A DNA stretch of 64,000 bases from the NCBI GenBank assembly GCA_031263015.1, contig JAISGN010000008.1, positions 248,001-312,000 on the forward strand, in the 5' to 3' direction. A model generated the notes under the pieces. That model was not told the origin of the DNA. It was given only the letters and a program-made list of their open reading frames with translations, and ran no database searches. Of the stretch, positions 16,827 to 26,384 are shown in pieces; the first letter of the stretch is position 1; every line of letters begins with the position of its first letter. This DNA is from Bacteroidales bacterium. GTDB lineage: Bacteria > Bacteroidota > Bacteroidia > Bacteroidales > P3. The position numbers were made by a program, and so were the translations under genes.

Positions 16827-19800
16827 TTATTTTGTTACTAATTTTACTTTTTCTTTTTTCGTTCTTGTTATTAAACTATATGCTATCGGACAGGCAAGGA
16901 ATAAAGAAGAAAATGCTCCTGAAATCATACCGAGTAACAATGCGAACATAAATCCTCTTAATACTTCTCCGCCGAAAATAAATACTATCAATAAAACCAA
17001 CGATGTAGAACCTAAGGTATTGAAAGTTCGGCTTAATGTTTGATTCATTGCGTCATTCATCATCTTTCCATAAGGTTGTTTAGGATAAAGATTGACATTT
17101 TCTCTTACTCTGTCAAACACAATAACAGTATCATTGATTGAATATCCGATAACCGTCAGCACAGCCGCCACAAAGTCCTGACTTACTTCAAGACTGAACG
17201 GCAATACTCCGCTAAACAATGAGAACAAACCTATGGTCATCAAAGCGTCAAAAGTCAAAGACGCCAACCCTGCCAAGCCATATTGCCATTTCTTGAATCT
17301 TATACCTATATATATAAAGATTAACAACAATGATGCACCAACGGCAATAACCGCAGAGCGTTTAATATCATCCGCCATCGTTGGTCCGACTATTTCAGAA
17401 CTGATAATACCCAAAGGACTTTCGGTTGTGTTCTTAAATTCGTTTATTGTTATATTTTTATATTTAAAGAATTGTTTGGTTCCATCGTGTAGTTTTGCGA
17501 TAACTTCTGTCTTTACATCATCATTATCCTCATTAACCTTGTAATCTGTGGTTACCTTCACCTGATAGTTAGGTCCGAATGTCTTAACCTCAGGAGCAGA
17601 ACCAAATTCCTTTGTCAAAGATGCACGTATCTGATTAGGATTTACATCTTGGTCAAAACGCAATACATAAGTTCTTCCTCCGACAAAGTCTATACCATAA
17701 TCCATTCCTTTAAAAGTAATTGAACCGACAGCAATCAATACCATTATTATCGTAATAGCATATTGTACCTTATGTCCGCCTACAAAATTGATTTTAGGAT
17801 TTTCTAGGAAATGCTTTGTATATCTATTGTAGAATTTTATGTGGTTATGGTATTTCTTCCTACTAAGCATGAATTCAAATATCAAACGTGATACGAAGAT
17901 TCCACAGAATAATGAGGTAAGGATACCTATACATAGTGTAATAGCAAAACCTTGAACAGGACCACTGCCGAAATATGCAAGAACTATACCTGTTAGCAAT
18001 GTGGTAACGTTTCCGTCAATGATAGCCGAATAAGCAGCCTTGTATCCGTCTTGTATGGCGGTGCCGACAGTCTTTCCTGCCAACAACTCTTCTTTTATAC
18101 GTTCATATATAATAACGTTAGCATCAACAGCCATACCCATTGTAAGTACAATACCCGCTATACCAGGCAATGTCAAAACCGCTCCAATTGAAGCCAAAAC
18201 TCCAAATAGGAAGAATAAGTTTGTAATCAAGGCTATACTTGCTGTAATACCTGCCATATTATAGAAAAAGACCATATAAATAAGCACCAACAAAAACGCA
18301 ACAATGAATGATAACATACCTGCGTGAATAGATTCTTCTCCGAGAGAAGGTCCAACGATTGATTCCTGAACAATTTTTGCAGGAGCAGTCAATTTACCCG
18401 ACTTTAATATATTTGCCAAGTCTTTTGCTTCATCTACGGTAAATGAACCTGATATTTCCGAACGTCCTCCCGTGATTTCGCCATTAACAGTCGGTGCTGA
18501 ATAAACTACACTATCCAAAACAATAGCAATATTATTACCTACATTAGAACCTGTTATCTTTGCCCATTTTCTTGCAGCCTCATCCTTCATTACCATAGAA
18601 ACAACCGGCTGCCCTTGTTGATTGAAATCATTTTTAGCATCGGAAATCACATCTCCGTCTAACAAAGCAGTCTTTGATTTATTGGTATAATTAAGAATAT
18701 ACAATTCATACAGATTAGTTCCTTTCATAGGCTTAGCCGACCATAAGAACTTAACATCCTGAGGCAGCATTTTAGAGGCTTTATGCAGCATTTCATTAAC
18801 GGCAACCCTGTCCTGAGCAGCAGCAACACCTACAACACTCGGATGAAGATTGCCCTGATTAGGCTGCAACTTTGCAAATAGAGGATTGGTATTTGCAATA
18901 CCGGTATCTTTTTTAGGTTCATTTGCAAGTTCTGTTGTAGATGTCTGAGTTTCCAATTCATTAGATAAATCGATAGTATCTTTTAAATCGGATACTCCTA
19001 CCGTCGCCAACCATTTATCGGCATTTGACAAATCAGGCAAAACCTTTGCCGCATTACCGCAAAGCCAAAATTCCAACTGTGCAGTGCCCTCCAAAAGTTT
19101 GCTGACACGTTGAGGGTCTTTAATACCCGGAAGTTCTATCAATATTCTTTCGGTAGCCTCCAACTTTCTTATAGTTGGTTGTGCAACGCCAAACTTATCT
19201 ATACGTTTTGACAAAACTTGAAATGTTCTATCATAAGAATCGGTACATTCCTTATCTATAGCAGCCAATACAGCCTCATTAGAAGATGTAGCCGTTATGC
19301 CTTTGTCTTTCAACTTCACACGGAAAAATGCAGATAAATCAATTTTCCCTTTCTGCCCTTCATCCTCAACAACCTGCTTAAAACAAGTAATAAAATTCTT
19401 TCCGCTTTCTTTCTGTATAGCGACTGATTTATCAATCAATTTTTTAAGATTCGGGTCAGCAGGATTGGTAGCCAGATTCCTTACAACATCAAGAGTGGAA
19501 ACCTCCATCATAACATTCATACCACCCTTTAAGTCCAAACCAAGATTAATCTCTCTTGTCTTGCATTCACGATAAGTAAATTTACGTAAGAAAAGGAAAT
19601 TATAAGCAGTCTTGTCGGAAACCGAATCAAGATAGTAACTTTCTCTTTGCGACGAAATAGAATCCAATAACTCCTGTTCTCTCAACGCATCACCATTTGC
19701 AAGTTGCTTTGCCAAGTTCTTAGTGTAAGCACTCATTGCATATTTTTCCGCTTTATCTTCTACCCTTTTTGAAAAATAGGTAAAAGAAAGTTGGTACAAG

Positions 19801-19853
19801 CATACCAACGCAAAAATAATAGCAATGGCTCTAATAGCACCTTTATTTTGCAT
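16827..19853 (-). CDS. secDF: Protein translocase SecDF fusion
   Basis: 1008 residues; SecD and SecF fused in one chain, as is usual in Bacteroidota. It uses the proton gradient to pull proteins through SecYEG at the periplasmic side. The SecD half has the early motif LGLDLKGGMNVMMEV near residue 105, the P1 domain with RIDKFGVAQPTIRKL, and the helix GMAVDANVIIYERIKEEL. The SecF half begins with GMDYGIDFVGGRTY near 720 and has VIGYSINDTVIVFDRVRE near 905. Both halves keep the conserved membrane Asp/Arg residues. The insert between the first P1 motif and the first membrane block is long and Thr/Asn-rich. Own promoter 43 nt upstream. Confidence 0.97.
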   Translation of the reverse strand: MQNKGAIRAIAIIFALVCLYQLSFTYFSKRVEDKAEKYAMSAYTKNLAKQLANGDALREQELLDSISSQRESYYLDSVSDKTAYNFLFLRKFTYRECKTREINLGLDLKGGMNVMMEVSTLDVVRNLATNPADPNLKKLIDKSVAIQKESGKNFITCFKQVVEDEGQKGKIDLSAFFRVKLKDKGITATSSNEAVLAAIDKECTDSYDRTFQVLSKRIDKFGVAQPTIRKLEATERILIELPGIKDPQRVSKLLEGTAQLEFWLCGNAAKVLPDLSNADKWLATVGVSDLKDTIDLSNELETQTSTTELANEPKKDTGIANTNPLFAKLQPNQGNLHPSVVGVAAAQDRVAVNEMLHKASKMLPQDVKFLWSAKPMKGTNLYELYILNYTNKSKTALLDGDVISDAKNDFNQQGQPVVSMVMKDEAARKWAKITGSNVGNNIAIVLDSVVYSAPTVNGEITGGRSEISGSFTVDEAKDLANILKSGKLTAPAKIVQESIVGPSLGEESIHAGMLSFIVAFLLVLIYMVFFYNMAGITASIALITNLFFLFGVLASIGAVLTLPGIAGIVLTMGMAVDANVIIYERIKEELLAGKTVGTAIQDGYKAAYSAIIDGNVTTLLTGIVLAYFGSGPVQGFAITLCIGILTSLFCGIFVSRLIFEFMLSRKKYHNHIKFYNRYTKHFLENPKINFVGGHKVQYAITIIMVLIAVGSITFKGMDYGIDFVGGRTYVLRFDQDVNPNQIRASLTKEFGSAPEVKTFGPNYQVKVTTDYKVNEDNDDVKTEVIAKLHDGTKQFFKYKNITINEFKNTTESPLGIISSEIVGPTMADDIKRSAVIAVGASLLLIFIYIGIRFKKWQYGLAGLASLTFDALMTIGLFSLFSGVLPFSLEVSQDFVAAVLTVIGYSINDTVIVFDRVRENVNLYPKQPYGKMMNDAMNQTLSRTFNTLGSTSLVLLIVFIFGGEVLRGFMFALLLGMISGAFSSLFLACPIAYSLITRTKKEKVKLVTK

Positions 19854-19896
19854 ATGTTTTTATGATTTATTTATGTTATATTTCATTTTGAGGGTG

Positions 19897-19904
19897 CAAA
19901 GGTA
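19897..19904 (-). promoter_or_regulatory. -7 element of secDF
   Basis: TACCTTTG, exact TAnnTTTG, 43 nt before the secDF ATG. Confidence 0.55.
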
Positions 19905-20024
19905 TATCTTTTTCTGAAAACTGCAAACTTTTTTAATAGAAAACTTTCGTTTAGAGATAGCGTCCGTTCAATTTCGGATACACCTTATTATATATGTATT
20001 CCATTTTGTTCTTATAAGCAAAAA

Positions 20025-20056
20025 AAACGGCGTTTCATTTATCTGAAACGCCGTTT
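20025..20056 (-). terminator. Perfect 11-bp hairpin in the 21-bp repeat format, after the lipoprotein gene
   Basis: AAACGGCGTTT, a 10-nt loop CATTTATCTG, then AAACGCCGTTT. The arms are perfect complements and, read on the minus strand, are followed by a run of T. It ends the lipoprotein transcript. Its 11+10+11 layout is exactly one step of the intergenic 21-bp repeat family. Confidence 0.75.
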
Positions 20057-20088
20057 ATGTTATATAAATACGTATTATATTATATTCC

Positions 20089-20958
20089 TTAATTGATTAC
20101 TACCACCAAACAATGAGATGTACGCCAGAAAAGCGAAGGATCTTTTATGTTGATTGCAGTAGGATTGTTATGATTGCCCTCTAATGAAAATGAAGTTGTG
20201 TTGTGAGGTGTGATTATCGTTGCTCGCTGACCTGAAAGGGGTATTTGACGGGTATTTCTTATGTCTATCTTTTTCATTATTGCCAAATCGCTGTTTGAAG
20301 CAATAACAGGCCATTTTCCTATCCCGATAAATCCGCCTTTCTCATTGATTACTCCTTTTTTTTGCAACTCATATCGCGTTCCAATAATAAAATAAGCCGT
20401 ATTTTGTGCGTCTTCCATTTCCGAAATTCTAACATCCTTCTTACTATTTTCAGCATGAAGAGCCTTAACATTGCTTTGATATGAAGATTCCAAGCTTTCA
20501 ATCTGCCTATCCTTGTCTTTGATGAGAGCAGTAAGCCTATCTATTTCCTGTTGCTTTTCAATGATACGAATTTGTAAATTGGAAATCATCTGCATTAAGC
20601 CAGAAACGTTAGCATTAGGGCTTTCTTTCTGCATAACTACAACTTTCTCTTTCTGGGTATCAAGTCTTTGTTTTACCACTTCAATTTGTTGCTTAATACT
20701 TTCAACCAAATCAGTAGCAGGTATTGAATTGTCGGTATTCTCTCTTGCACTAATGTACATCTGATTTACTTCATGCAGCGTGGAATCAATTTCATTCAAA
20801 TTTTTTATGAAGGTTTCCATTTTTGAGGTCTGGGTTTCCTGAATTTGAGCAAAAGAGTCTTGTAACTTTTTCTCTTTTTCTTTCCACGAATTGTCTTTAC
20901 AACCACCTAATATCAAGATAGATAGTGCTGAAATGAGGATTAATAAATTCTTTTTCAT
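20089..20958 (-). CDS. Coiled-coil lipoprotein (Cbp1-like family)
   Basis: 289 residues. Lipoprotein signal with lipobox LILGGC (Cys20). Residues about 25-185 are almost continuous coiled coil (heptads rich in Lys, Glu, Gln, Ile), followed by a compact C-terminal domain from TAYFIIGTRYELQKKGVINE to the end, including GGFIGIGKW. That domain layout matches proteins that databases often label Cbp1-family collagen-binding adhesin; I recall this and have not checked it, and the name may overstate the function. Its own promoter lies 25 nt upstream and a hairpin terminator downstream, so it is a single-gene unit. Confidence 0.7.
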   Translation of the reverse strand: MKKNLLILISALSILILGGCKDNSWKEKEKKLQDSFAQIQETQTSKMETFIKNLNEIDSTLHEVNQMYISARENTDNSIPATDLVESIKQQIEVVKQRLDTQKEKVVVMQKESPNANVSGLMQMISNLQIRIIEKQQEIDRLTALIKDKDRQIESLESSYQSNVKALHAENSKKDVRISEMEDAQNTAYFIIGTRYELQKKGVINEKGGFIGIGKWPVIASNSDLAIMKKIDIRNTRQIPLSGQRATIITPHNTTSFSLEGNHNNPTAINIKDPSLFWRTSHCLVVVIN

Positions 20959-20983
20959 TTGCTTTTTATTTATATACAGGCTG

Positions 20984-20991
20984 CAAAATTA
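20984..20991 (-). promoter_or_regulatory. -7 element of the coiled-coil lipoprotein gene
   Basis: TAATTTTG, exact TAnnTTTG, 25 nt before the ATG at 20958. Confidence 0.55.
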
Positions 20992-21119
20992 CAAAAAAAG
21001 ATAACACAAAGATTTTTTTGCAAAAAAATTAATACACAAGACCTATTATTTTTGTCAAATATCCATTCCCTATCCCAAAAAGACATTGCAAACAACGCCA
21101 TCGCAGATCTGTTTCCACA

Positions 21120-21203
21120 AAACAGCCTTTGGTTAAAATGAAGTCAAGGAATATTTTACTAAGGCTTAATTTCATTTTAACCAAACGGCGTTTCGTCAGA
21201 ATG
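21120..21203. repeat. 21-bp-register repeat array B, left of the dam remnant
   Basis: Boxes start at 21120 (AAACAGCCTTT), 21141 (decayed AAGTCAAGGAA), 21162 (AGGCTTAATTT) and 21183 (AAACGGCGTTT), all 21 bp apart. Spacers are GGTTAAAATG, TATTTTACTA, CATTTTAACC and CGTCAGAATG. The middle part reappears inverted in array C across the dam remnant. The rest of the 20959-21232 gap holds only the lipoprotein promoter. Confidence 0.85.
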
Positions 21204-21232
21204 TTATTTTATAAGGATTTAATCAAGCATCA

Positions 21233-21613
21233 TTATAGAAAACTTATTGCTTGTTTAATCGGTCTATTATCATAATTCCTGATAAGCAATTCTGTTAATT
21301 TCCCCCTCTTATCAGGTCGGGCATTAACAAAACGTGATGCCCAAACACGATTTATTTGATAATATGAATACAAATCGTCAAAAAAATTATTGCTAATGTC
21401 GTTTGATTTCACATCGGAGTTACTTAAAATCCATGAACAGCCGTTTTGATTTAATACATCACAATATTGTTTAAGCCTTATCTGCTCCGCATCATCAAAA
21501 CCCTCCTTTGAATAAGAATTAAAGGCGGATGTTTGGCTCAAAGGCTTATAAGGCGGGTCTATATAGAAGAAAGAATTTTCGCTTGCATACTTTAACGTCT
21601 GCCAAAGCCCGTA
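21233..21613 (-). pseudogene. dam: Dam/D12-class DNA adenine methylase, 5'-truncated remnant
   Basis: 126 codons without a methionine start. The frame opens after a TGA at 21614-21616 and reads YGLWQTLKYASENSFFYI, then the catalytic motif DPPY (about residue 20), then KPLSQTSAFNSYSKEGFDD and the family C-terminus (RVWASRFVNA, KRGKLTELLIRNYDN). The N-terminal half with the SAM-binding FxGxG motif and target recognition part is missing, so it cannot work as a methylase. The break falls where 21-bp repeat sequence starts, and inverted repeat arrays lie on both sides. Starting at the TTG at 21541 would give 102 residues lacking even DPPY. Remnant of a lost restriction or phage-type methylase is the best reading. 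Confidence 0.85.
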
Positions 21614-21687
21614 TCAATGCCTGCCGTTCTTGCATTATTTTAGCAATGGCAAGCATCGTCAGTGCGGCACGCACTTTGGGAAAAATA

Positions 21688-21855
21688 AAACAGCCTTTTA
21701 GAAAAATGAAATCAAGCCTTAGTAAAATATTCCTTGACTTTATTAAAATGAAACAGCGTTTTATTTTCACCAAAGCAAACATTATAATAATCAGGCTTTA
21801 ATGCGGCAGTCCGTAATGCTGATGCGGCACGCTCTAATGCAGGAGCGGCACGCAG
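21688..21855. repeat. 21-bp-register repeat array C, right of the dam remnant
   Basis: Eight positions at 21688, 21709, 21730, 21751, 21772, 21793, 21814 and 21835. Only 21688 (AAACAGCCTTT) and 21751 (AAACAGCGTTT) are standard boxes; 21709 and 21730 mirror the decayed words of array B in reverse complement. The last three steps switch to another 21-bp unit, TAATGCNNNNG plus CGGCACGCNN, repeated up to the polA promoter. Confidence 0.85.
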
Positions 21856-21872
21856 GAGAGAGATATAATTTG

Positions 21873-21880
21873 TATCTTTG
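21873..21880 (+). promoter_or_regulatory. -7 element of polA
   Basis: TATCTTTG, exact TAnnTTTG, 22 nt before the ATG at 21903. It supports that start over upstream in-frame codons lying in repeat sequence. Confidence 0.65.
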
Positions 21881-21902
21881 CCGACATAAACACAATAAAG
21901 TA

Positions 21903-24716
21903 ATGGAAAAGAAACGCTTAATGCTGATTGATGCTATGGCTATCATCTATCGCTCATTTTATGCTTTGAATAAGAATCCCCGAATCAACTCAAAAGGCTT
22001 AAATACCAGTGCAATACTCGGTTTTTTCAATACCTTGCTCGATTTATTGACCAAATACTCACCGCAAGCCTTAGGAATAGCATTCGATTTGCAGCAAGAA
22101 ACTTTTCGCCATGAGCAATTCGCCGCATACAAAGCAAACCGTCAGGCAATGCCGGAGGATATCGTCGCAGCCATACCTTATATTAAGGCGTTGATAGAGG
22201 CGATGAATATTCCCATACTTTGTTGTGAGGGTTTCGAAGCCGATGATGTGATAGGGACTCTTGCAAAGAAGGCGGCGAAAGAGGGTTATGAGGTGCTGAT
22301 GGTTACTCCCGATAAGGATTATGCTCAATTGGTGGATGATAATATAAGGATTCTGAAGCCCGCACGTATGGGTAATCCGGATGAAATACTGAAAACGGCT
22401 GACGTTTTGGCTAAATTTGAGGTACGAAACGTGTGTCAGGTGATAGATATCCTTGCTTTATGGGGAGATAGCAGCGATAACATTCCGGGAGCCAAAGGAA
22501 TAGGCGAAAAGAAAGCCAAATTATTGATGCGGCAGTTTGACAGCGTTGAAGCAATGCTTGACAATACTGCCGCCATAGAAAGCAATTCGGTTCGCAAAGC
22601 GGTGGAAGAAAGCCGCGAAATGATACTTCTCAGCAAGCAACTGGCTACTATTCGCCTTGATGTGCCGATTGATTTCAATGAGGAGAGATTGGCAATTGCT
22701 CAACCGAACTTTGAGAAATGCAACGTGCTGTTTGAGGAGTTGGAATTCCGCAGTTTTGCAAAACGTTTCTTCACAATATTCGGACAAAAAGCCGAATCCC
22801 TGCCGCCAAAGCAACATTCCGCATCTCAACAGCAAGATTTATTCGGAGAAAGCGGCATTGGACAGGGAGATTTGTTTGCTTCCTCAATGTATAACAACAT
22901 AAAAAACACACAACACGAGTATCTGTTTGTAGAAAGTGAGGAACAAATGCGGCAGATTGCAGATTTGATACTCCGAAAGGGGATTATGTGCTTTGATACC
23001 GAGACAACAGGCTTGGAAATGGACGACCGATTGATAGGAATCAGCATTTGCGTTGAGCCTCATCAGGGTTTCTTTGTGCTTTTATCAGACAACGATGAAA
23101 CGAAAGCCTGTTTGGATATACTGAAACCTGTTTTTGAGGACGCGAATGTTGCTAAGGTCGGACATAATATGAAGTTTGACAAAAATGTATTGCTCAATTA
23201 TGGTATTGAAGTAAAGGGCAAACATTTTGATACGCTTATCGCTCATTATCTTATTGAGGCGGAGGCTCGTCATAAGTTGGATTATCTTTCCGAAGCATAT
23301 TTAAATTATAGTATGATGGCTTTTGAGGAAGTTTTCGGCAAGGTTAAGAAGGGCGAAAAGATAAATGCGGCATTTTTAAATAAGGAACAGTTAAAGGAAT
23401 ACGCTGTTGAGGATGCCGATGTGTGCTTGCAGTTGAAGCCTTTGCTGGAATCAAAGTTGCAAAGCGACAATATGTGCGAATTGTTTGAGGAGATAGAAAT
23501 GCCTTTGCTTGATGTGTTGCTGTCAATGGAGAGAGAAGGCGTTGCAATTGACGTTGAGCAATTACGAAACTACTCTTTGGAATTGAATAACAAGAAATCG
23601 GAGTTGGAGAATGAGATTTACAAGGCGGCAGGCGGCATAAGATTTAATATTTCCTCGCCAAAACAACTCGGAGATGTGCTTTTCACGCAACTAAACATTA
23701 TGAGCGGAAAAAAAATTGCGAAAACATCGGTATCAAAGCAGTTTTCCACATCGGAAGAAGTGCTTGTGAAGTTGTCGGATGCCCATCCCATCGTGCCGTT
23801 GATACTTGAATATCGCTCTTTATCAAAACTTATCAGCACATACGTTGATGCCCTGCCGATGTTGGTAAATAAGCGAACGGGCAAAGTGCATACCTCTTTC
23901 AATCAAGCAAACACGGCTACCGGCAGGCTTAGTTCCAACAATCCCAATCTGCAAAACATTCCCGTCAGAACAGATTTGGGCAGAGAGATTCGCAAGGCTT
24001 TTGTCAGCAGAGACAAGGAAAATTTTGTGCTTATGGCAGCCGATTATTCTCAAATAGAGTTACGGATTATTGCTTCTTTGAGTGGAGATGAGCATATGTG
24101 CCAAGCCTTCAATGAAGGTATGGATATTCACCTTGCAACGGCGGCTAAAATCTATAAGGTGAAGCCTGAGGATGTTACAACACAGATGCGCCGCAATGCA
24201 AAGAGCGTTAATTTCGGTATTATCTACGGAATATCTTCTTTTGGCTTATCGGAACAACTTAATATCTCACGTAAGGAGGCTCAAACGCTGATTGATGAAT
24301 ATTTTACTTCGTTTCCGACTCTTAAAGCCTTCATTGAGCAAAGCATAAGCAAGGCTTCAGAAAACGGATACGTCTCTACTATTTGCGGACGCAGGAGATA
24401 TTTGCCCGATATCAATTCACGCAACTTTAATTTGAGGGCTTTTGCTGCCAGAAATGCGGTTAATATGCCTGTTCAGGGGTCTTCTGCCGATATGATAAAG
24501 ATTGCCATGAATGCAATACACAATTATATTAAGCAACATTCGCTTCGTTCCCGTATGATTTTGCAAGTGCATGACGAATTGATATTTGATGTTTATAAAC
24601 CCGAATTATCACAACTCAAAACGGCGGTTAGCGACCTGATGATTAAGGCAATGCCGCTGCGAGTGCCTGTTGTAGTGGATTGCAAGGAAGGAGAAAACTG
24701 GTTGGAAGCCCATTAA
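21903..24716 (+). CDS. polA: DNA polymerase I
   Basis: Repair and Okazaki-fragment polymerase, 937 residues from ATG 21903 (MEKKRLMLIDAMAIIYRS). Three domains: 5'-3' flap exonuclease (1 to about 290, with GFEADDVIGTLA and GDSSDNIPGAKGIGEKKA), 3'-5' proofreading exonuclease (about 350-530, with an intact FDTETTG), and the family-A polymerase (about 540-937, with AADYSQIELRI, RRNAKSVNFGIIYG and QVHDELIFDV). All metal-binding acids I can check are there, so proofreading seems kept. The frame runs 34 codons further up through repeat array C, past the promoter, so those codons are not part of the protein. The 3' end overlaps convergent yifB by 3 bp. Confidence 0.97.
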   Translation: MEKKRLMLIDAMAIIYRSFYALNKNPRINSKGLNTSAILGFFNTLLDLLTKYSPQALGIAFDLQQETFRHEQFAAYKANRQAMPEDIVAAIPYIKALIEAMNIPILCCEGFEADDVIGTLAKKAAKEGYEVLMVTPDKDYAQLVDDNIRILKPARMGNPDEILKTADVLAKFEVRNVCQVIDILALWGDSSDNIPGAKGIGEKKAKLLMRQFDSVEAMLDNTAAIESNSVRKAVEESREMILLSKQLATIRLDVPIDFNEERLAIAQPNFEKCNVLFEELEFRSFAKRFFTIFGQKAESLPPKQHSASQQQDLFGESGIGQGDLFASSMYNNIKNTQHEYLFVESEEQMRQIADLILRKGIMCFDTETTGLEMDDRLIGISICVEPHQGFFVLLSDNDETKACLDILKPVFEDANVAKVGHNMKFDKNVLLNYGIEVKGKHFDTLIAHYLIEAEARHKLDYLSEAYLNYSMMAFEEVFGKVKKGEKINAAFLNKEQLKEYAVEDADVCLQLKPLLESKLQSDNMCELFEEIEMPLLDVLLSMEREGVAIDVEQLRNYSLELNNKKSELENEIYKAAGGIRFNISSPKQLGDVLFTQLNIMSGKKIAKTSVSKQFSTSEEVLVKLSDAHPIVPLILEYRSLSKLISTYVDALPMLVNKRTGKVHTSFNQANTATGRLSSNNPNLQNIPVRTDLGREIRKAFVSRDKENFVLMAADYSQIELRIIASLSGDEHMCQAFNEGMDIHLATAAKIYKVKPEDVTTQMRRNAKSVNFGIIYGISSFGLSEQLNISRKEAQTLIDEYFTSFPTLKAFIEQSISKASENGYVSTICGRRRYLPDINSRNFNLRAFAARNAVNMPVQGSSADMIKIAMNAIHNYIKQHSLRSRMILQVHDELIFDVYKPELSQLKTAVSDLMIKAMPLRVPVVVDCKEGENWLEAH

Positions 24717-26251
24717 CGTCCCCAAGAGTCCCTATCCAGACTGCGATAGTTGATTGCTTCGGCGATATGTGAGTTTTCAATGTTTTCTTTGCCAGCAAGG
24801 TCGGCAATAGTCCTTGATACTTTTATAATCCTATCATAGGCTCGTGCCGACAAACCAAGCTTGTCCATTGCTCTTTTCAACAAATCCAACCCCGAAGGCT
24901 CAAGATGACAAAATTCTGCCATAATTTTAGGAGTCATTTGTGCATTAGAATGAATATCAGGCAAGGTTTTGAAACGTTCTTGCTGGCGTTGGCGGGCAGC
25001 AATGACCCTTTCCCTTACAATACGACTTGGTTCGCCTGCTCTGGATTCAGACAATTCTTTAAAAGGAACAGGTATTACCTCAATCTGAATGTCTATTCTG
25101 TCAAGCAAAGGACCGGATACTTTATTTAAATACTTATTTACCGACCCCGCAGCACAGGTACATTGTTTTGAAGGATGATTATAAAATCCGCAAGCACAAG
25201 GATTCATCGCTGCAACGAGCATAAAATTTGCGGGATAGTCGCTTGTCTGTTTTGTTCGTGAGATTGTAATCATTCTGCTTTCCATCGGTTGTCGCAAAAC
25301 TTCCAAAACGTTCCGCTTAAACTCAGGTAATTCATCCAAAAACAGGATTCCATTGTGTGCAAGTGAGATTTCGCCGGGTTGAGGATATGCTCCGCCGCCC
25401 ACTAACGCCGTATCGCTTATGGTGTGATGAGGATTGCGGAAAGGGCGAACAGCTACCAACGGCGTATTAGTAGGCATTAGTCCGGCAACTGAATGAATCT
25501 TTGTCGTCTCTAATGCTTCCTCCAACGTCAAAGGCGGTAATATTGAAGGCAAACGCTTGGCTAACATTGTCTTTCCGCTGCCTGGTGCCCCTATTAGCAA
25601 GATATTGTGCGACCCAGCCGCTGCTATCTCCATTGCACGCTTGATATTCTCCTGTCCTTTCACCTCTGAAAAGTCGTATTCGTAAGTATCAAGCGAACGA
25701 AGAAACTCTCCGCTAACATCAACCTTCACTCTGTTCAACGAAGATACGCCATTGAAGAAATTAATCACTTCAAGAATATTCTCAACGCCGTAAATCTCCA
25801 AACCATCCACTATTGCAGCTTCCTGAGCATTGACTTCGGGAAGAATAAAGCCCTTAAAGCCCTGCTTCTTCGCTTCAATGGCAATAGGCAAAGCCCCTTT
25901 TATCGCTTTCACAGAGCCATCCAACGACAATTCTCCCATAATTAAATAATCCGAAAACCTGTCCGAAAGAATTTGTTGCGAGGCTCCGAGAATTCCTATC
26001 GCCAACGGCAAATCGTAAGCCGAGCCTTCTTTGCGTATATCAGCAGGAGCCATATTTATTACAATCTTTTTGCCCGGTATCTTGTAGCCATATTGTTGCA
26101 ATGCGGCGGAAATCCGTTGCTGACTCTCCTTTACGGCATTGTCGGGCAAGCCTACGAGAAAGAAATTGATGCCTATTTCTACGCTAACCTCAATTGTGAT
26201 TGTTGTGGCAATGATTCCCTGAATTGCACTGCCGTAAGTTTTGACTAACAT
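24713..26251 (-). CDS. YifB/ComM-family AAA+ ATPase (Mg-chelatase-like)
   Basis: 512 residues, full length. N-terminal ComM domain (VEIGINFFLVGLPDNAVKES), Walker A GAPGSGKTMLAKRL near residue 220, Walker B ILFLDELPEF near 298, and a C-terminal Mg-chelatase-like region with a Cys cluster (NPCACGFYNHPSKQCTC, near 345). In naturally competent bacteria ComM is a helicase that helps branch migration during DNA uptake; whether that applies here is not known. Own promoter 30 nt upstream; convergent with polA. Confidence 0.93.
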   Translation of the reverse strand: MLVKTYGSAIQGIIATTITIEVSVEIGINFFLVGLPDNAVKESQQRISAALQQYGYKIPGKKIVINMAPADIRKEGSAYDLPLAIGILGASQQILSDRFSDYLIMGELSLDGSVKAIKGALPIAIEAKKQGFKGFILPEVNAQEAAIVDGLEIYGVENILEVINFFNGVSSLNRVKVDVSGEFLRSLDTYEYDFSEVKGQENIKRAMEIAAAGSHNILLIGAPGSGKTMLAKRLPSILPPLTLEEALETTKIHSVAGLMPTNTPLVAVRPFRNPHHTISDTALVGGGAYPQPGEISLAHNGILFLDELPEFKRNVLEVLRQPMESRMITISRTKQTSDYPANFMLVAAMNPCACGFYNHPSKQCTCAAGSVNKYLNKVSGPLLDRIDIQIEVIPVPFKELSESRAGEPSRIVRERVIAARQRQQERFKTLPDIHSNAQMTPKIMAEFCHLEPSGLDLLKRAMDKLGLSARAYDRIIKVSRTIADLAGKENIENSHIAEAINYRSLDRDSWGR

Positions 26252-26281
26252 CTTAGTTCATTTTTTTAGCATTATAAATCA

Positions 26282-26289
26282 CAAAAGTA
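26282..26289 (-). promoter_or_regulatory. -7 element of yifB
   Basis: TACTTTTG, exact TAnnTTTG, 30 nt before the ATG at 26251. Confidence 0.55.
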
Positions 26290-26384
26290 CAACATTTTTA
26301 TACAATCCGCATACCTGCGTTCCAAAGTTTGGGATTGCACATAAATTTTCCCATATCCCTTTCGGATACTCACAAATAAAGAAA

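Noticed and set aside
21546..21782. 78-codon frame on the minus strand beside the dam remnant
   Set aside because: Covers repeat array C and an antisense part of the remnant; Lys/Phe-rich heptads come from the repeats.
21801..21902. N-terminal extension of DNA polymerase I
   Set aside because: The extra 34 codons lie in repeat sequence and across the promoter box; the family starts at ATG 21903.
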